A stretch of DNA of 64,000 nucleotides, from the NCBI GenBank assembly GCA_030867875.1, contig JAOWCC010001751.1:25970369-26034368 (forward strand), read 5' to 3'. This document shows, in pieces, positions 1 to 8,874 of this stretch. The notes beneath the pieces are model-generated. The model worked only from the letters and a program-made list of their open reading frames with translations, was not told the origin of the DNA and did no database searches. Every line of letters begins with the position of its first letter. Position 1 is the stretch's first letter. This stretch comes from Actinernus sp. WN-2022 (lineage: Eukaryota > Cnidaria > Anthozoa > Actiniaria > Actinernidae). The position numbers and the translations under genes are program-made.

Positions 1-4
1 TCCC

Positions 5-1904
5 TTGGCATGGACGACATATAGGTTCTTCAGACAGGAGGTAAAACGTGAAATTCGAATTGCAGAAAGGGATTTTGTCGCTGAGCAGATACAGAAAAAT
101 CCAAACAACACCAACAGTATTTGGAAAACAATCCGTCACTGCATACCAAACAAGTCTAAATCACAGCGTATCTTTAGCAAAGACGATAAAACTGTTGCTG
201 ACGAATTCAATAAGTTTTTCGTTTCTGTCGGTCAAACTACCATCGAGAATATCAAATCGCTGGCCAATGAATACAATATTGTGACAGGAAGCAGCGATAA
301 CTTCATCCCAAGAGAATACCAAACATGCGAACAATTCTCACTGAGCCCCATTGTTTGTAAACACGTCGAGGATATAATATTATCTATGCCCTCTAACAAA
401 GCTCCAGGGATTGATAAGATTCCGATCCGTGTAATTAAGGACTGCCTAGGCCCTATTCTCCCAGTTTTTACTTCCATTGCAAACACTTCAATAGCCATGC
501 ACCAACACCTTCCCTGCACAATGGAAACTAGCTGAAATTACCCCAATACCTAAAGATGTAGACTATGAACAAGCGAATAAAAATAGACCGATTTCGCTCC
601 TACCAATATTATCGAAAGTCTGTGAAAGGATCGTCCACAATCAATTGACATCATATCGCATATCAAAGGGAAGGCTGTCAAATAACCAAAGTGGAAACAA
701 GAAATTTCACTCTACAGAAACTTCTGTCATTGAAATAACAGACAAGATTCTCCAGGCCATTGACAACAAAAAACTAACTGCTCTGGTTCTTTTAGACATG
801 AGTAAGGCTTTCGACAGCGTCGACCACAAACTGATGATCACTAAACTACAAGATGTAGGGGCTTCACCTTCATGCACAGACTGGTTTCGTAGCTACTTGA
901 GTGACAGACGACAAGTTGTCCGAATTAACTCAGCCCTATCTGAGCCTCTTACTATGGTCAGCGGCGTGCCTCAAGGGAGCATACTGGCACCACTCCTATT
1001 CAGTATATATACGAATGATCTCACCTCTGTACCACAGAAATGTATTGCAACGAGTTATGTGGACGACACCAAACTACTTATATCATTCAATCTGAGAGAG
1101 AGGACATCTACAATAACTGATATAGAAGAAGATTTATTGAACATCAGCAAGTGGTGCTGTCAGAACCGCTTATTATTAAACCCAGATAAAACTAAACTCT
1201 TAGTATTTGGTAGTAAACAGAAGATAGCTGAACTAGAATATTTTAAGATTTCATTGCTAGGAAAGGAGCTGTTACCAGTATCCAGTGCCAAAGACTTGGG
1301 CGTGATCTTAGACATGAACTTAACCTACGACGAACACATTACTAAGACCGTTTCTTCATGCTTTTCTCGACTAGCACAAATAAACCGTGTTAAACACGCG
1401 TTTAATAAGAACACTTTAATTACTGTTATTAATACATTAGTATTTAGTAAGTTGCTTTACTGCTCGAATGTATGGGCAAATACATCTAATAGAAACATAC
1501 GTAAGCTACAATCATGTCAAAACTATGCCTGTCGTATTGTTAGCGGGGCCAAAAAGTATAACCATATTACACCTATACTAAAAGAGCTAAATTGGCTCCC
1601 AGTAGATAAGCTAGTGTATTTTAGAAGTGCCACTCTGGCATTCAAATGTATGACTGATTCCGCACCAGGTTATTTAATATCTAAATTCACGAAGCGCTTC
1701 AATATTAGTGGTCGTGAAACTCGAAACTCGCAATTATTACAAATCCCCTTATTCAAATCTGCGAGTGGTCAGAGAAGTTTTTATTACAGAACAGTAAAAA
1801 TATGGAATTCACTAGATAATGAACTGAAATTAAGTAAAGACGTTTTAAGTTTCAAGCGAAAGCTGAAGAGCAAATTATATCAAACTCAAAATAGGTTAAA
1901 TTAA
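5..1904 (+). pseudogene. LINE ORF2 reverse transcriptase, frameshifted
   Basis: Two reading frames, 5-535 and 645-1904 (open upstream into the gap), belong to one protein. The first has the segment before the RT fingers (NKAPGIDKIP-type motif near 395-425). The second has the finger/palm motifs (LLDMSKAFDSVDH, SGVPQGSILAPLLF) and the catalytic YVDD box near 1057, where most LINEs have FADD. It ends in the C-terminal CR1-like region with WNSL before the TAA at 1902. The frame change lies near 505-515. The product would copy element RNA at a nicked target. No endonuclease domain is present in the window. Confidence 0.8.
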
Positions 1905-1993
1905 TAGATGTAATTCAAATTATCATGTACACTGTATAGTTGTATTGTATTTGTATTTTGTCTTTGAAAAGCCTTTTTAAGGAAAGATAAATA

Positions 1994-2020
1994 AAGTATG
2001 AAGTATGAAGTATGAAGTAT
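1994..2020 (+). repeat. LINE 3' tail, AAGTATG tandem repeat
   Basis: About four tandem copies of a 7-bp unit end the + strand LINE. CR1/L2 elements use such short 3' repeats in place of a poly(A) tail. Confidence 0.7.
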
Positions 2021-2973
2021 ATTAGGGACAGCCTTGAGATATTTTTCTGGTTTGTAATCCGTTTTAAACAATCTATATGTTCTAAGTTTGTTGCGGTGGT
2101 GGGGATTTTTTCTTTGGTCGTTAAATACGTCACTTAGCCAATGTTGGTATTCCATGTCTTGTAATCTCAACGTAATCAGATATGTCTTGTTGCGATAGCC
2201 AGATATGACCAAAGCCAAGTTTATATATTTTATGTCTTATTTTTTCTCCCCAGAATACAGGTTTTGGGGACTGGAGACATTCTATATAGGCAATTTTTGA
2301 AAGCTCAAAATTTTCCTTTGTTATTAACTTTGACCAATATTTAATGCTTCTAAAAGTAGATTATAATTTAATTGGATATCTACCCAGTTCCGCTCTGCAT
2401 CCATTGTTGGCAGATGTTTTACTGGTATCATTCTCGAGTGGGTCATTTTGAATCAGGCGGTCTTTATCATCCGCTCCCCATATTTCACTCCCGTAGAGTA
2501 AGATTGGTTTAACTAGCGTGTCAAATAGTTTTATAGATAGACTTATGTTCGATCTGAAGGGGACACCGGTTTCCTTCCTTATTTTGTACAATGCCTTCAT
2601 TGCAGTTTTTTTTAGTTCTTGTTTGGCTAAACTAAAATTACCGAATGTACTTAGGGTGCGACCAAGGTATTTATACATTGGGGTATTTATTAATTGATCG
2701 TTTTTAAAGTAAAATTTGTAGTTATTCATTCTTTTGCCATTATTGTTGAAGATCATTACTTTAGTTTTTGTAATATTAACATCCAGACGGTTACTGTTAC
2801 AGTAATCCTCAAGTGTCTTTAAATGATCTTGAAGGCCTTTAGAGGTTGTTGATAGCAGGACTATGTCATCTGCGTAAAGGAGGCAATTCATATTGTTATT
2901 TCCTAGTGTGACTCTCTCTTCAACGCCCGATTGTTCGAATTTGTCGGGTAGGTCACTAATGAATAAGTTAAAC
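2021..2973 (-). pseudogene. second LINE, C-terminal half of reverse transcriptase (left of the Polinton)
   Basis: Read on the minus strand from 2979 downward, the frame holds the second half of a LINE RT: LYADDIVLLS (catalytic ADD box near 2860), the thumb region and IWGADD, then a C-terminal LRTYRLFKTDY segment near 2060-2090 in a shifted frame. It begins exactly where the right-hand fragment (19466-20560) ends, so the two were one gene before the Polinton inserted. The 3' end is cut at 2021 by the + strand LINE. Frameshifts near 2400 and 2200 show decay. Confidence 0.8.
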
Positions 2974-2979
2974 AGCGTA
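2974..2979. repeat. target site duplication, left copy (AGCGTA)
   Basis: AGCGTA sits directly before the AG terminus of the element and recurs directly after its CT terminus at 19460-19465. Six-bp duplications are the rule for Polinton/Maverick insertions. Confidence 0.95.
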
Positions 2980-3467
2980 AGTAGTATAGAGGGTGGGGGC
3001 ACCGGACCATTTCAATCTCTTCGAGATCAAAATAATCCGTTGTCGACCTCAAAGAAGGTCTCGACCTCAAGAAGGTCTCTCCCCACCCTCGATACTACTG
3101 TACTACTGTACTACTATCCTTGGAATTATTTAGGGCGTGGTCAATTTAGGGCGTGGTCGAATTCTTGAAATTCTTCATAACCGGTTTAACCAGTTCAATC
3201 TTTGGATGTCAAATTCTTGGAAATCTCCATAACCGGTTTCAATCTTTGGATGTCGAATTCTTGGATATCGAATTCTTCTCTTCATTCTTCTCTTACTATA
3301 GTATTCAACTTTTCATAGTTGCATTCTAGGCTATCCATTCTAATGGCTTCATTACCTTGCCAGCTATCCGCTATTGCCATATATTGGCTTCTGCGAGTTT
3401 CTTCTATTTCATAGTGCATTCGAGGTATCTTGCATCTTCTCTATGTAATGGATGCTGGTGCATGGTA
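2980..3467. repeat. Polinton left terminal inverted repeat
   Basis: Matches the reverse complement of 18937-19459. Positions 2980-3250 are identical to the other end. Further in, the arms differ by small substitutions, a block swap near 3250-3275 and an insertion of about 16 bp in the right arm. Inside the arm are short direct repeats (CTACTGTA x2, AGGGCGTGGTC x2, GGTTTCAATCTTTGGATGTC-like x3). A near-perfect inverted copy of the terminus lies at 3081-3099. Confidence 0.95.
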
Positions 3468-3475
3468 CTCTATAT

Positions 3476-3500
3476 TTAATATCTAATATAGTAGTATAGG
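3476..3500 (+). promoter_or_regulatory. putative Polinton start-proximal promoter motif
   Basis: AT-rich run with TAATATCTAATATAG lies immediately before the ATG at 3501. It shares the TATAT-near-ATG pattern with the other Polinton genes. Function is inferred. Confidence 0.4.
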
Positions 3501-4097
3501 ATGAACTGCAATTCAGAAATCCATGATGAGATGAAAGACTTTGGAGAGTTGTGTCCTTTCTGCAATGAGCGATTGATAGATTACGTACGCAAGAAAGAGA
3601 GTGAGTCGTGTTGTGGCAATACAGAGATAATTAATGATAATGGTATGTATGTTTGCAAAAGCTGTGGTGTAGTTCATTCATATCGTTTGGTGAATGGATA
3701 TATCGATTACTACGAAAATAGGTACCGAATGAGACGTAAGTCTATCTACCATAGGAAATACCATATTGACAATATATTCATTGCGAAATTTGATTTACGA
3801 TATGGTGAGTGCATTGATATTCGTAGGATGTTCAATAAATTCGAAAGTGCTATTGATGTTATATTGAAACGGAAGAGGTATCCAATACTAGATTTCGTGT
3901 TCTATAAGTTGTTCGAAATGAAGTTTCGCGAATCTGGAATCGATAACTATCGCATCCATATGCAAAAGTGTACTAGGTACATATCGAAGATTACTGTTAA
4001 ACGATATGTTAGGATATGGAAGAAGATCTGTGATATGAATGAATGGTTATACATAGAGACTCATAATGGCGTTTTTGCAAGAAGTGAAGATAATTGA
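3501..4097 (+). CDS. zinc-ribbon protein, putative VLTF3/TFIIB-like transcription factor
   Basis: A 198-residue protein. The N-terminus has cysteine pairs at 18/21, 37/38 and 52/55; the stretch ending YVCKSCGVV resembles the zinc ribbon of TFIIB and of the late factor VLTF3 family found in large DNA viruses and related mobile elements. A basic, tyrosine/histidine-rich region follows (RRKSIYHRKYHI, about 79-89), which also fits VLTF3-like proteins, then a helical C-terminus. It is the leftmost gene, reading inward from the left TIR, and its stop lies 11 bp from the convergent membrane-protein gene. If it is a late transcription factor it could act at the TATAT-like motifs before the Polinton genes. 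Family assignment is by motif only. Confidence 0.55.
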   Translation: MNCNSEIHDEMKDFGELCPFCNERLIDYVRKKESESCCGNTEIINDNGMYVCKSCGVVHSYRLVNGYIDYYENRYRMRRKSIYHRKYHIDNIFIAKFDLRYGECIDIRRMFNKFESAIDVILKRKRYPILDFVFYKLFEMKFRESGIDNYRIHMQKCTRYISKITVKRYVRIWKKICDMNEWLYIETHNGVFARSEDN

Positions 4098-4108
4098 TAT
4101 GGCAATGA

Positions 4109-4606
4109 TCAACTAGTTGCGTACTTCTTGTTGTATCTCTCTCTGAATCTATCAACTAGTGGACATAGGTCACTAACTTGATCGTCCAACCAGTTCAACT
4201 CTAATGTAAATCTTTCGATGTCGAGTTCTTCTCCACGCAGATATGCCCTTATTTTATTCAAGATCTTCTGATATGATGTGTACGCAAATTTGCTCATTTC
4301 CGTCTTCCTATTGTAGTTTTTCATTTTTAGTAGTCCTTGAAGCAATAGTCCTGATCCCGATATTGTACCGAGAATGATTGGATTTAGTGTTATAGACCCA
4401 ATGATTACGCCTGTACTTGTGAGACCAATTGACGATAAGTGTAGAATTGTATTAACCTTCTTGAATCGTTTGTATGCTTGCTTGTGGTAGAAGCATTTTT
4501 TGTGGTAGTGAGAATACAGGTTTTTTAGCATTTCGACATCTGCTTCACTCAAGTCCTTGTCTATATGATTGAAGTTGAATATGTCTACTTTCAACGTCTT
4601 TGCCAT
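4109..4606 (-). CDS. Polinton membrane protein, unknown function
   Basis: A 165-residue protein not recognised as a known family. The N-terminal 50 residues are polar and helical with Lys/Tyr/His-rich stretches. Two hydrophobic helices (about 52-71 and 74-94, rich in Gly, Ile, Leu, Ser) are joined by a short turn, suggesting a hairpin membrane anchor. The C-terminal 70 residues are charged and probably helical. It is the last gene of a three-gene minus-strand block (ATPase, coiled-coil protein, this gene). Its ATG lies 11 bp beyond the stop of the coiled-coil gene, with GTATAGCTAT just before it. A virion membrane or assembly role is possible but only inferred. Confidence 0.6.
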   Translation of the reverse strand: MAKTLKVDIFNFNHIDKDLSEADVEMLKNLYSHYHKKCFYHKQAYKRFKKVNTILHLSSIGLTSTGVIIGSITLNPIILGTISGSGLLLQGLLKMKNYNRKTEMSKFAYTSYQKILNKIRAYLRGEELDIERFTLELNWLDDQVSDLCPLVDRFRERYNKKYATS

Positions 4607-4617
4607 ATAGCTATACG

Positions 4618-5778
4618 TTACATAAATTGTTGATACATCTGTTTGTATTCGTCGTCGTCAATCAAGCCATCGTTAGAAAGCTTATTGAGTATCTCGACGG
4701 CTTCGTTAGAAAGTTCGATACTATTATTTCCAGCGTTTTTCGATGCTATTATTAACTCTAGTCTTTCACATAGCTCATTCGGGTTGTTGTAGTACTTTAT
4801 ACGACTTTTGTTACAACCACCTGATTTTTTCGTTCCTAAGTCGATCTTACCACTTTTAGACGTATATGGAGAGATTCCCGAGAGCTTAATCAGCTTGTTG
4901 AATATCCTTTGAGCATCATCAGTGTACAGTCTTCTAGGATTGTAGCGTTTCGTTAGCAACTCCATAAATGAATTATCGACCTTATGGTTTAGTATCTTCT
5001 TACCACTACCATTGTAAGCCTCTAATCTCATCTCTAATAATTTAGCTGGATCGATATACAAATTTCCAAACGTATAATCGGACCCTATTTTTAGACCTGT
5101 GCCAGTCGTTTTCTTAGATGACTTTGGCGTTTCTATGACGTCCTCATCTGGTACGAATACGACTTCCTTCTCTGGTGTCTTTAGTTTTAGCACTTCCTTC
5201 AAGTACTTGCTTGCTGCTAATTTTTGATTGCCTAGTATCTTTATTGTCGTGGGTGATTTAGATGATTTGATTTGCTTGTTCAGTATCGTTATGGCATTCT
5301 GTATTAAGTATTCTGAAGGTATGTCTTTTAAGCTTGGATCGAACCCTAGTTTTTCTAGTCGTTTAGATTCTTGTGCTCCAAAAATTGGTTTTGTACCATC
5401 AATGGCTCCTTTGTCGTTCTCTTCGTCTTCATCTTCGTCTTCCTCGTAATGCAATGGCAGTTTACCAATCCACGATTCTAAGCCTTTAGTAGATCCTTGT
5501 GTTGAGATGGCTTCACTAAGTGTATCGATTGCTCCAGTGATGTTCTCTTGGTTTTCTTGTAGCTGTTCAATCATCTCATCTTGTTTCTTATCAGCCGATT
5601 TCTGCGCCTTTTCGACTGAAGCTGTTACGGGTTGGTATAGCTTTTCGCCAGCTTCTCGTAATGATTGATCACCTAGCTTTTTATTGAGTAATCGTTTCTT
5701 TAAGATTTGCCTATTTTTCAAGAATTCGTTAATTAAGCTTGCTCTTTCTTCTACTGTCTTAATAGTTCTGAACGACAT
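4618..5778 (-). CDS. Polinton coiled-coil protein, unknown function
   Basis: A 386-residue protein. The N-terminal about 110 residues are predicted helical/coiled coil (Lys/Glu/Gln-rich, DKKQDEMIEQLQENQENI). An acidic patch EDEDEDEEN follows near 113-121, then a linker with Lys/Ser/Thr, and a C-terminal domain from about 235 starting FGNLYIDPAKL with YNPRRLYTDDAQRIFNKL. The layout (helical, acidic linker, compact C-terminal domain) suggests a structural or scaffolding protein. No enzymatic motif is seen. It sits between the ATPase and the membrane protein on the minus strand, with TAATATGTATACGT just before its ATG. I do not recognise a named family with certainty. Confidence 0.7.
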   Translation of the reverse strand: MSFRTIKTVEERASLINEFLKNRQILKKRLLNKKLGDQSLREAGEKLYQPVTASVEKAQKSADKKQDEMIEQLQENQENITGAIDTLSEAISTQGSTKGLESWIGKLPLHYEEDEDEDEENDKGAIDGTKPIFGAQESKRLEKLGFDPSLKDIPSEYLIQNAITILNKQIKSSKSPTTIKILGNQKLAASKYLKEVLKLKTPEKEVVFVPDEDVIETPKSSKKTTGTGLKIGSDYTFGNLYIDPAKLLEMRLEAYNGSGKKILNHKVDNSFMELLTKRYNPRRLYTDDAQRIFNKLIKLSGISPYTSKSGKIDLGTKKSGGCNKSRIKYYNNPNELCERLELIIASKNAGNNSIELSNEAVEILNKLSNDGLIDDDEYKQMYQQFM

Positions 5779-5800
5779 ACGTATACATATTAGTTACATA
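5779..5800 (-). promoter_or_regulatory. putative start-proximal promoter motif
   Basis: On the minus strand the ATG at 5778 is immediately preceded by TAATATGTATACGT, containing the GTATAC palindrome also seen at 6566-6592 and 12901-12916. Inferred function. Confidence 0.4.
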
Positions 5801-5878
5801 ATTCGTTACTCTAAGTTAGCGTAACTTTTTGAAATCGTATGTAAATCACACGAAAACCCTCGAATTCTCATTCTCTAA

Positions 5879-6565
5879 CTACGTATTATGCACGTATAAA
5901 CCGTCGAAGTTCTTTCGATACATCTCGGGAATATGCTTAGAAGTCTTATCCAACACCATGAAATCGAATGGTTCTATCGTAGCTTCTCGATATATGTCTT
6001 CGAATTGTTTCCGACTGATGTTTTTACAGTTATCATCAGCAATGTGTCTGATGTCCTTGTTATCTAATCCGCCAAATAGAACGAAGCACTTAGTATTGCG
6101 TCGAATGTATTTTGGCACATCGTAATAGCTTTGACACAAGTAAATGCAGTTACAGTTCTTATTTCTAGATAGCGAAAAGTATTCCTTAACGTTGTTCATA
6201 TTTTTTTTGTCGATCTTAATATCATCGAATACGATAACCTTATTAGCGTCATCATCTAAATCTTCAACTGGTATGATGTCTTCTGGATTGCATAATTCGA
6301 CATTACACGCATCGTCGTCGTCATCTAATTCCTCGTTAATGATATCATGGAATTCTTTTATTAGACTGTACTTATCCTGATGAGGATTTAGAGTATGTAT
6401 CTTACAAGAATCGTACTTCATCCATTTTAAAAGCATATTGGTAAGCAGATTCGTTTTACCTTGACCCGTACTACCAACTAGCATAAAATGGCAATCAGGA
6501 AGCAAGAAGTGATGTTTTGGTTTCTGACTTATTTTTTCAGTATCGTCAAAGTTGATTATATTCAT
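5879..6565 (-). CDS. FtsK/HerA-type genome-packaging ATPase
   Basis: A 228-residue P-loop ATPase. Walker A is GSTGQGKT at 31-38 and Walker B is VIVFDD at 110-115. A sensor-like Gln follows in a strand (IYLCQS, near 142). Size and motifs match the A32-like/FtsK-HerA packaging ATPases that Polintons, adintoviruses and NCLDVs use to pump DNA into capsids. An acidic Asp/Glu run (about 79-85) lies between the two Walker motifs. The gene is divergent from the first fibre gene across a 27-bp shared promoter region. Motifs are intact, so it is probably functional. Confidence 0.92.
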   Translation of the reverse strand: MNIINFDDTEKISQKPKHHFLLPDCHFMLVGSTGQGKTNLLTNMLLKWMKYDSCKIHTLNPHQDKYSLIKEFHDIINEELDDDDDACNVELCNPEDIIPVEDLDDDANKVIVFDDIKIDKKNMNNVKEYFSLSRNKNCNCIYLCQSYYDVPKYIRRNTKCFVLFGGLDNKDIRHIADDNCKNISRKQFEDIYREATIEPFDFMVLDKTSKHIPEMYRKNFDGLYVHNT

Positions 6566-6592
6566 CTACTATAATGTACGTATACAATATAG
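6566..6592. promoter_or_regulatory. 27-bp divergent promoter candidate
   Basis: Only 27 bp separate the minus-strand ATPase ATG from the plus-strand fibre ATG. The core ACGTATAC is nearly self-complementary and is flanked by TATAAT and ATATAG, so both genes see the same motif just before their start. Confidence 0.5.
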
Positions 6593-7213
6593 ATGAGTTT
6601 TACGAAATTTGGAACGATTCGAACTGGAAGCCGCAATGAGTGCATGCATGAGCAAACACCAGTAAGAATAGTTAGTATTAATGCGAAAGAGATTTCACTC
6701 TTATGGCTTCAACGCGATACGGATTGGATGGATATACCCAATTACGAAATACAGCTAACACCAAAAGGTACGAATATGATGAGACTATCATGCCGCCTAT
6801 ACATCTCAAACAACACTGGAGGAGGTAATTTTTGGTTCCGATGGGTCCTATTAACGCCAACGCCAGTTCCAGGGCACCATTTACAAACGATTATTGGTGT
6901 AAGTAATTTACCAGATGCAGCAATTGGCTTGAGAACCAGATGTGCATTTGCGGCACAACCGCCAAGAGATCCAGAGACAGTCGTTTGTATTTCAGACGTC
7001 TCTTTTCATGAGAATTTCGGTAACGGCATCCTACACACGTATAAGCTGCAGTGTAAGATCACTGATACAGGAACGATGGTATTGAATAGACTGTATAATG
7101 GCGCTAATGCGGCATGGAATGGATACGTGAAATCATCAATAATGGTTGAGGAAATCACAGGGATTACTAAAAAAGTTGCTCAAAATGGAATCAACGAATA
7201 CGCATCAAACTAA
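6593..7213 (+). CDS. stalkless fibre/knob-like protein
   Basis: A 206-residue beta-rich protein. From about residue 23 to the end it is clearly homologous to the last about 185 residues of the next gene (shared pattern RIVSINAKEISLLW versus RTVAYIAKEISNLW, FWFRWV versus VWFRWV, HTYKLQCKI versus HTYKLQIKV). The N-terminal peptide MSFTKFGTI also matches the next protein's MSYSIFGTL. It therefore looks like an alternative fibre with the same capsid-anchoring peptide and the same head domain but no collagen stalk. Receptor binding or capsid decoration is inferred. It is divergent from the ATPase and 21 bp upstream of the collagen-fibre gene. Confidence 0.65.
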   Translation: MSFTKFGTIRTGSRNECMHEQTPVRIVSINAKEISLLWLQRDTDWMDIPNYEIQLTPKGTNMMRLSCRLYISNNTGGGNFWFRWVLLTPTPVPGHHLQTIIGVSNLPDAAIGLRTRCAFAAQPPRDPETVVCISDVSFHENFGNGILHTYKLQCKITDTGTMVLNRLYNGANAAWNGYVKSSIMVEEITGITKKVAQNGINEYASN

Positions 7214-7234
7214 TGTAATCATATAATATAAGAG
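7214..7234 (+). promoter_or_regulatory. putative start-proximal promoter motif
   Basis: The 21-bp gap contains TCATATAATATAAGAG directly before the ATG; nearly the same TCATATAATATA lies before the major capsid gene. Confidence 0.45.
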
Positions 7235-8857
7235 ATGAGTTACTCAATATTTGGAACGCTTTACAATGGTACGATAGAGCAAAAGGAAGGTAAGCGTGGA
7301 CCAAAAGGCGATCAAGGAAGCCAAGGAAGCCAAGGGATTCGAGGAATGAAGGGCGATCAAGGAAGCCAAGGAATGAAAGGCGATCAAGGAGGCCAAGGGA
7401 TTCGAGGAATGAAAGGCGATCAAGGAAGCCAAGGAATGAAAGGCGATCAAGGAGGCCAAGGGATTCGAGGAATGAAAGGCGATCAAGGAAGCCAAGGAAT
7501 GAAAGGCGATCAAGGAGGCCAAGGGATTCGAGGAATGAAAGGCGATCAAGGAAGCCAAGGAATGAAAGGCGATCAAGGAGGCCAAGGGATTCGAGGAATG
7601 AAAGGCGATCAAGGAAGCCAAGGGATTCGAGGAATGAAAGGCGATCAAGGAAGCCAAGGAATGAAAGGCGATCAAGGAAGCCAAGGAATGAAAGGCGATC
7701 GAGGAAGCCAAGGGATTCGAGGGTCTGGGCCTGGGTCAAGTGTTATGCATAGTAGTCTAACATTCAATTGTGGCAATTTCCTTATGAAGTCTGGTAATTG
7801 GGCATCATCGAGCAGTGTAAGCTCATTTATGGTTGTATATGACGCATACTCTATGAATAACATCACTCCAGAACATCGAGGTTTTAGGATCCTAGAGACT
7901 TTTAAACCGAACTCAACAGAAACGTTGACTATGACTATACCAAAAAATGATAATACGACTTTAGGGTTAAAAGGCAACAGCACATACACAGTTCGGGTCG
8001 AAGCTTATGCAAACAACATTGGATCCATAATACTAAGCTCTTTATCAATTGAAGAGAATTTGACTTTCATATCAAACACGATAAAAAGTGGAAGGATAGG
8101 ATCTACAAACACTGCTTTCCAAGAGCTAAGCATAACAACATCTGCCAATAGCACAGGTAAACTATCATTTACTTTGAGTCATAATCAGTCAACCAATCAG
8201 CTAATAACTATCTATGTTGCAATCATTGCTGGAGCATTAGATGCAAATACTTTTGTGAATCCTACTGTCTTCGATGATAATGAGTACATTATTGAACAAA
8301 GAGTGCAAGAAGTGGTTCCTATTAGGACAGTCGCTTATATAGCAAAGGAAATTTCGAATTTATGGAGTCATGCAGACATGGAGTGGGGAGACATACCACA
8401 TTTCTCCATCACGATATCTCCCAAGGAAGCAACGAATTTAATTCGATTATCGTGTACGATTTACCTTGGATGTGACGCTGGAGGAGCTAATGTGTGGTTT
8501 CGATGGGTCGTAACTACAGGTCAAGGATTACTGGCTTATGTCAGTACGAATTCATTACCAAATAATATCCTTCAAACCCGTAACAGAGCTAGCTTTGGCT
8601 CGCAATTAGCCATCAATCCAGAAACTCTTGCCTGCGTGTCCCATACTGGGTTCCACGTCCCATTTAATAAAACCCCACATACATATAAATTACAGATAAA
8701 AGTGAAAGACACAGGAACCGTTACAATCAATAGAATATACAACAATGGAAACGCTAAGTGGAATAGTTACGTTACCTCAAGTATGATTTTAGAAGAAGTC
8801 TCAGGGATCGCGAGGAGTTTCGCTAGTAATGGGGATGTGATATGTTCATCAGAATAA
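7235..8857 (+). CDS. collagen-stalk fibre-like protein
   Basis: A 540-residue protein in four parts. An N-terminal peptide MSYSIFGTL is shared with the preceding gene. A collagen-like stalk of roughly 49 Gly-X-Y triplets spans about residues 19-167 (units such as GMKGDQGSQ and GGQGIR). A beta-rich domain spans about 168-350. A head domain at about 355-535 is homologous to the whole preceding protein. Collagen triplets imply a trimer, so a trimeric fibre projecting from the capsid is the natural reading. The stalk DNA is a 63-bp tandem repeat and so can change length easily. The start at 7235 is favoured by the TATAAT-like motif just before it. Confidence 0.75.
   Translation: MSYSIFGTLYNGTIEQKEGKRGPKGDQGSQGSQGIRGMKGDQGSQGMKGDQGGQGIRGMKGDQGSQGMKGDQGGQGIRGMKGDQGSQGMKGDQGGQGIRGMKGDQGSQGMKGDQGGQGIRGMKGDQGSQGIRGMKGDQGSQGMKGDQGSQGMKGDRGSQGIRGSGPGSSVMHSSLTFNCGNFLMKSGNWASSSSVSSFMVVYDAYSMNNITPEHRGFRILETFKPNSTETLTMTIPKNDNTTLGLKGNSTYTVRVEAYANNIGSIILSSLSIEENLTFISNTIKSGRIGSTNTAFQELSITTSANSTGKLSFTLSHNQSTNQLITIYVAIIAGALDANTFVNPTVFDDNEYIIEQRVQEVVPIRTVAYIAKEISNLWSHADMEWGDIPHFSITISPKEATNLIRLSCTIYLGCDAGGANVWFRWVVTTGQGLLAYVSTNSLPNNILQTRNRASFGSQLAINPETLACVSHTGFHVPFNKTPHTYKLQIKVKDTGTVTINRIYNNGNAKWNSYVTSSMILEEVSGIARSFASNGDVICSSE
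7352..7603 (+). repeat. 63-bp coding tandem repeat of the collagen stalk
   Basis: Four consecutive identical 63-bp units (starts 7352, 7415, 7478, 7541), each encoding seven Gly-X-Y triplets, with variant and partial units on both sides. Unit length is a multiple of nine, so gain or loss keeps both frame and triplet register. Confidence 0.9.
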
Positions 8858-8874
8858 TCTAACCAAACTGTATA

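Larger units (their letters stand above)
1..2020 (+). mobile_element. CR1/L2-like non-LTR retrotransposon (LINE), 5' end outside window
   Basis: The reverse transcriptase reading frames run to 1904, followed by a short 3' UTR and a tail of AAGTATG repeats at 1994-2020, which is how CR1/L2-type LINEs end. The 5' part (endonuclease) lies before the window or is missing. The 3' end directly abuts a minus-strand LINE whose C-terminal codons stop at 2021, so this copy probably inserted into that LINE. The coding part carries at least one frameshift, so the copy is dead. Clade assignment is from the RT style and tail only. Confidence 0.75.

Noticed and set aside
7191..7739. Long minus-strand frames opposite the collagen repeat (SLGFLDRLSFL-type repeats)
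   Set aside because: They are the antisense reading of the 63-bp stalk repeat and have no independent support.
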